A stretch of DNA of 7,459 nucleotides from Dehalococcoidales bacterium. GTDB lineage: Bacteria > Chloroflexota > Dehalococcoidia > Dehalococcoidales > UBA5760. The stretch is from contig DAOWJG010000114.1 of NCBI GenBank assembly GCA_030640485.1, forward strand, positions 1-7,459, read 5' to 3'. The position numbers and the translations under genes were made by a program. Positions 6,014 through 7,459 of this stretch are shown here, one piece after another (position 1 is the first letter of the stretch; each line of letters begins with the position of its first letter). Under the pieces are notes generated by a model. It had not been told where the DNA came from, did not search any database, and saw nothing but the letters and a program-made list of their open reading frames with translations.

Positions 6014-6636
6014 ATACCCAACCAATGAGCGTTATTCCGATGGTGATTGAAACTGGGGCTAGAGGAGAACGAGCTTTTGATATATATTCCCTTTTGTTGA
6101 AAGAGCGTATTGTTATGCTGGGAATGCCGATTAATGACCAGGTGGCTAATGTTATTATTGCCCAGCTTCTCTATCTGGAACGGGAAGACCCAGATAAGGA
6201 CGTAAGCCTCTACATTAATTGCCCCGGTGGCATTATCAGTTCTGGTCTGGCTATTTATGACACCATGCAGCTGATACGCCCTGACGTATCAACCATCTGT
6301 GTGGGGATGGCGGCCAGCATGGGGACGGTGCTTCTTTGCTCCGGGACCAAGGGCAAGCGTTTTGCCCTGCCTAATGCTACCATACACCTGCATCAGGCGG
6401 TTGGCGGTGCCCAGGGACAGGCGGCCGATGTAGAAATCGCAGCTCGTGAGATTATGCGGTTACAGGCGCTACTGCGCGATATTCTGGTGAAACATACCGG
6501 TCAAACACTAGAAAAGGTAACTCATGACACTGACCGGGATTTCTACCTTAATCCGGTGCAGGCGGTAGAGTATGGCCTCGTAGATGAAATCCTCAGTAAG
6601 CCAGCAAAAGACAAAGTAGCCACCGATAAAAAGTAG
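6010..6636 (+). CDS. clpP: ATP-dependent Clp protease proteolytic subunit
   Basis: This 208-residue serine peptidase would form a tetradecameric barrel that degrades proteins delivered by a Clp ATPase. The catalytic triad is intact: Ser103 in GMAASMG, His128 in IHLHQ and Asp177 in DTDRD. The spacings of 25 and 49 residues equal those of the E. coli enzyme. The helix and loop [17 protein letters not shown] (132-148) and the C-terminal EYGLVDEIL are typical. The short N-terminal extension [14 protein letters not shown] probably includes a propeptide that is removed by self-processing. GGAGG (5998-6002) lies 7 nt before the ATG, which overlaps the tig stop. No clpX follows, so the ATPase partner must be encoded elsewhere. 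The stop codon TAG (6634-6636) directly abuts the stop of the convergent kinase gene. Confidence 0.97.
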   Translation: MNTQPMSVIPMVIETGARGERAFDIYSLLLKERIVMLGMPINDQVANVIIAQLLYLEREDPDKDVSLYINCPGGIISSGLAIYDTMQLIRPDVSTICVGMAASMGTVLLCSGTKGKRFALPNATIHLHQAVGGAQGQAADVEIAAREIMRLQALLRDILVKHTGQTLEKVTHDTDRDFYLNPVQAVEYGLVDEILSKPAKDKVATDKK

Positions 6637-7459
6637 CTATAGTGGCTTCGAGTATAGTTCCTGGTAGCGCTGCGCTAGCTGGTTAAGGGTAGGTAAGCCT
6701 TGTCTTGCCCCTATCTCGCTGATTGAGAACCGGGCGATAATATCACCGAGACGACCACATTCGGCAAGTCCCTTCCCTTTGAGTAAGCCGTAGAGGAATC
6801 CGGTGGCAAAGCCATCACCAGCCCCGGTGGTATCCGCTTGGACTATTCCATTCTGTTTGCCAGCCGGGACTATGTATTCCGTTTCAGCGTCCCTGATGTA
6901 GCCGGTAGCGGTCACTGTTCTGCGATTAGCTCTGTTGCCTAGCTCCAACTTCACTCCCTTACCCAGGGTAACGGCAACAATTTTGCAACCCTGCTTGAGA
7001 CAGATCTTGGCGTCGCTTATAACGTCTTCGTCGGCAAGTTGCCTTATTTCATCCTGGTTAGTAAAGAGGACATGGGTCCGGCTTATGATGGGGCGGAGGG
7101 TCTTGAGCCCCTTTCGGGCATATAGCGCCCCGGGAGTAAAGCTGAGCCTGGCTGGTGAGTCTAAGCCGATCATCAAGTCCAGCAACATTTTGAACTGCTT
7201 ATCATCAGCAAATGAAGAGATATGGAGCAGCCCGGCCTGGTTTATGTAGGTTAAATCTAGCTCATCCATCGTGAGCAGGTTATTGGCGTCGGGGGTGACA
7301 TAGAGGGAGCGCCTCCCTTGCCTATCGCTAAGGCATAATACGGAGCCTGTTTTCGCTTTAGTGACTACTCTAATTTGACTGGTATCGACCCCAACTTTGT
7401 GAAAGTCCTTTATTAACAGCTTGCCTTCGGCGTCATCACCAACGATACCAATAAAGCCA
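6637..7459 (-). CDS. PfkB-family sugar or nucleoside kinase (ribokinase-like), 5' end outside window
   Basis: The minus-strand frame is open from the stop at 6637 to the window edge (273 residues visible). The coding region continues upstream of the internal ATG at 7269, which is not the start. The visible N-terminus GFIGIVGDDAEGK is the family segment near residue 45, so about 40-50 residues are missing. Also visible are TGSVLCLSD, the NQDEIRQLA segment, VTLGKGV, and signature 2, DTTGAGDGFATG (visible residues 209-220), whose GAGD Asp is the catalytic base and whose glycines form the anion hole. The enzyme should transfer phosphate from ATP to a sugar, nucleoside or similar alcohol; the substrate cannot be read from the sequence. 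It is convergent with clpP with no bases between the stop codons. It is clearly a real gene, with family motifs throughout. Confidence 0.92.
   Translation of the reverse strand, partial: GFIGIVGDDAEGKLLIKDFHKVGVDTSQIRVVTKAKTGSVLCLSDRQGRRSLYVTPDANNLLTMDELDLTYINQAGLLHISSFADDKQFKMLLDLMIGLDSPARLSFTPGALYARKGLKTLRPIISRTHVLFTNQDEIRQLADEDVISDAKICLKQGCKIVAVTLGKGVKLELGNRANRRTVTATGYIRDAETEYIVPAGKQNGIVQADTTGAGDGFATGFLYGLLKGKGLAECGRLGDIIARFSISEIGARQGLPTLNQLAQRYQELYSKPL

Overview
The window looks like chromosomal DNA of a bacterium of moderate G+C content. The tight order aspS-tig-clpP, the bacterial-type AspRS and strong Shine-Dalgarno (SD) sites fit Dehalococcoidia/Chloroflexota, as far as I remember gene order there. 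That placement is an inference of low to moderate strength. Most of the window is ordinary housekeeping sequence, and I see no previously undescribed multi-gene system. The unusual material is in the first 2.2 kb.

Left part (1-1592, minus strand): an FAD-dependent pyridine nucleotide-disulfide oxidoreductase of the Lpd/MerA superfamily is followed 29 nt downstream by the start of a cyclase-family (KynB-like) metal-dependent hydrolase that runs off the left edge. The pair looks like an operon. The oxidoreductase has a complete redox-active disulfide, but Tyr replaces the catalytic His of true lipoamide dehydrogenases. The cyclase reading frame appears to lack one A in a run of five just after its start codon.

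Gene-poor stretch (1593-2158): this holds two eroded gene tails on the minus strand that are too broken to appear as ORFs. One is the C-terminus of an IS3-family transposase with three in-frame stops. The other is the C-terminus of a MacB/FtsX-type ABC transporter permease. The stretch is therefore an insertion and decay scar.

Middle (2159-2897): a stand-alone PPC/DUF296 protein on the plus strand with its own probable promoter is followed by a 256-nt gap. The gap carries a weak terminator candidate, a perfect 11-bp inverted repeat, and a nested palindrome that encloses the probable aspS promoter (perfect TATAAT).

Right part (2898-7459): aspS, tig and clpP form one plus-strand operon with two 4-nt stop/start overlaps, joining aspartyl-tRNA charging, co-translational folding and proteolysis. 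AspRS carries His31 and Gly83, residues associated with non-discriminating enzymes. The clpP stop codon directly abuts the stop codon of a convergent PfkB-family sugar/nucleoside kinase gene, which continues past the right edge.
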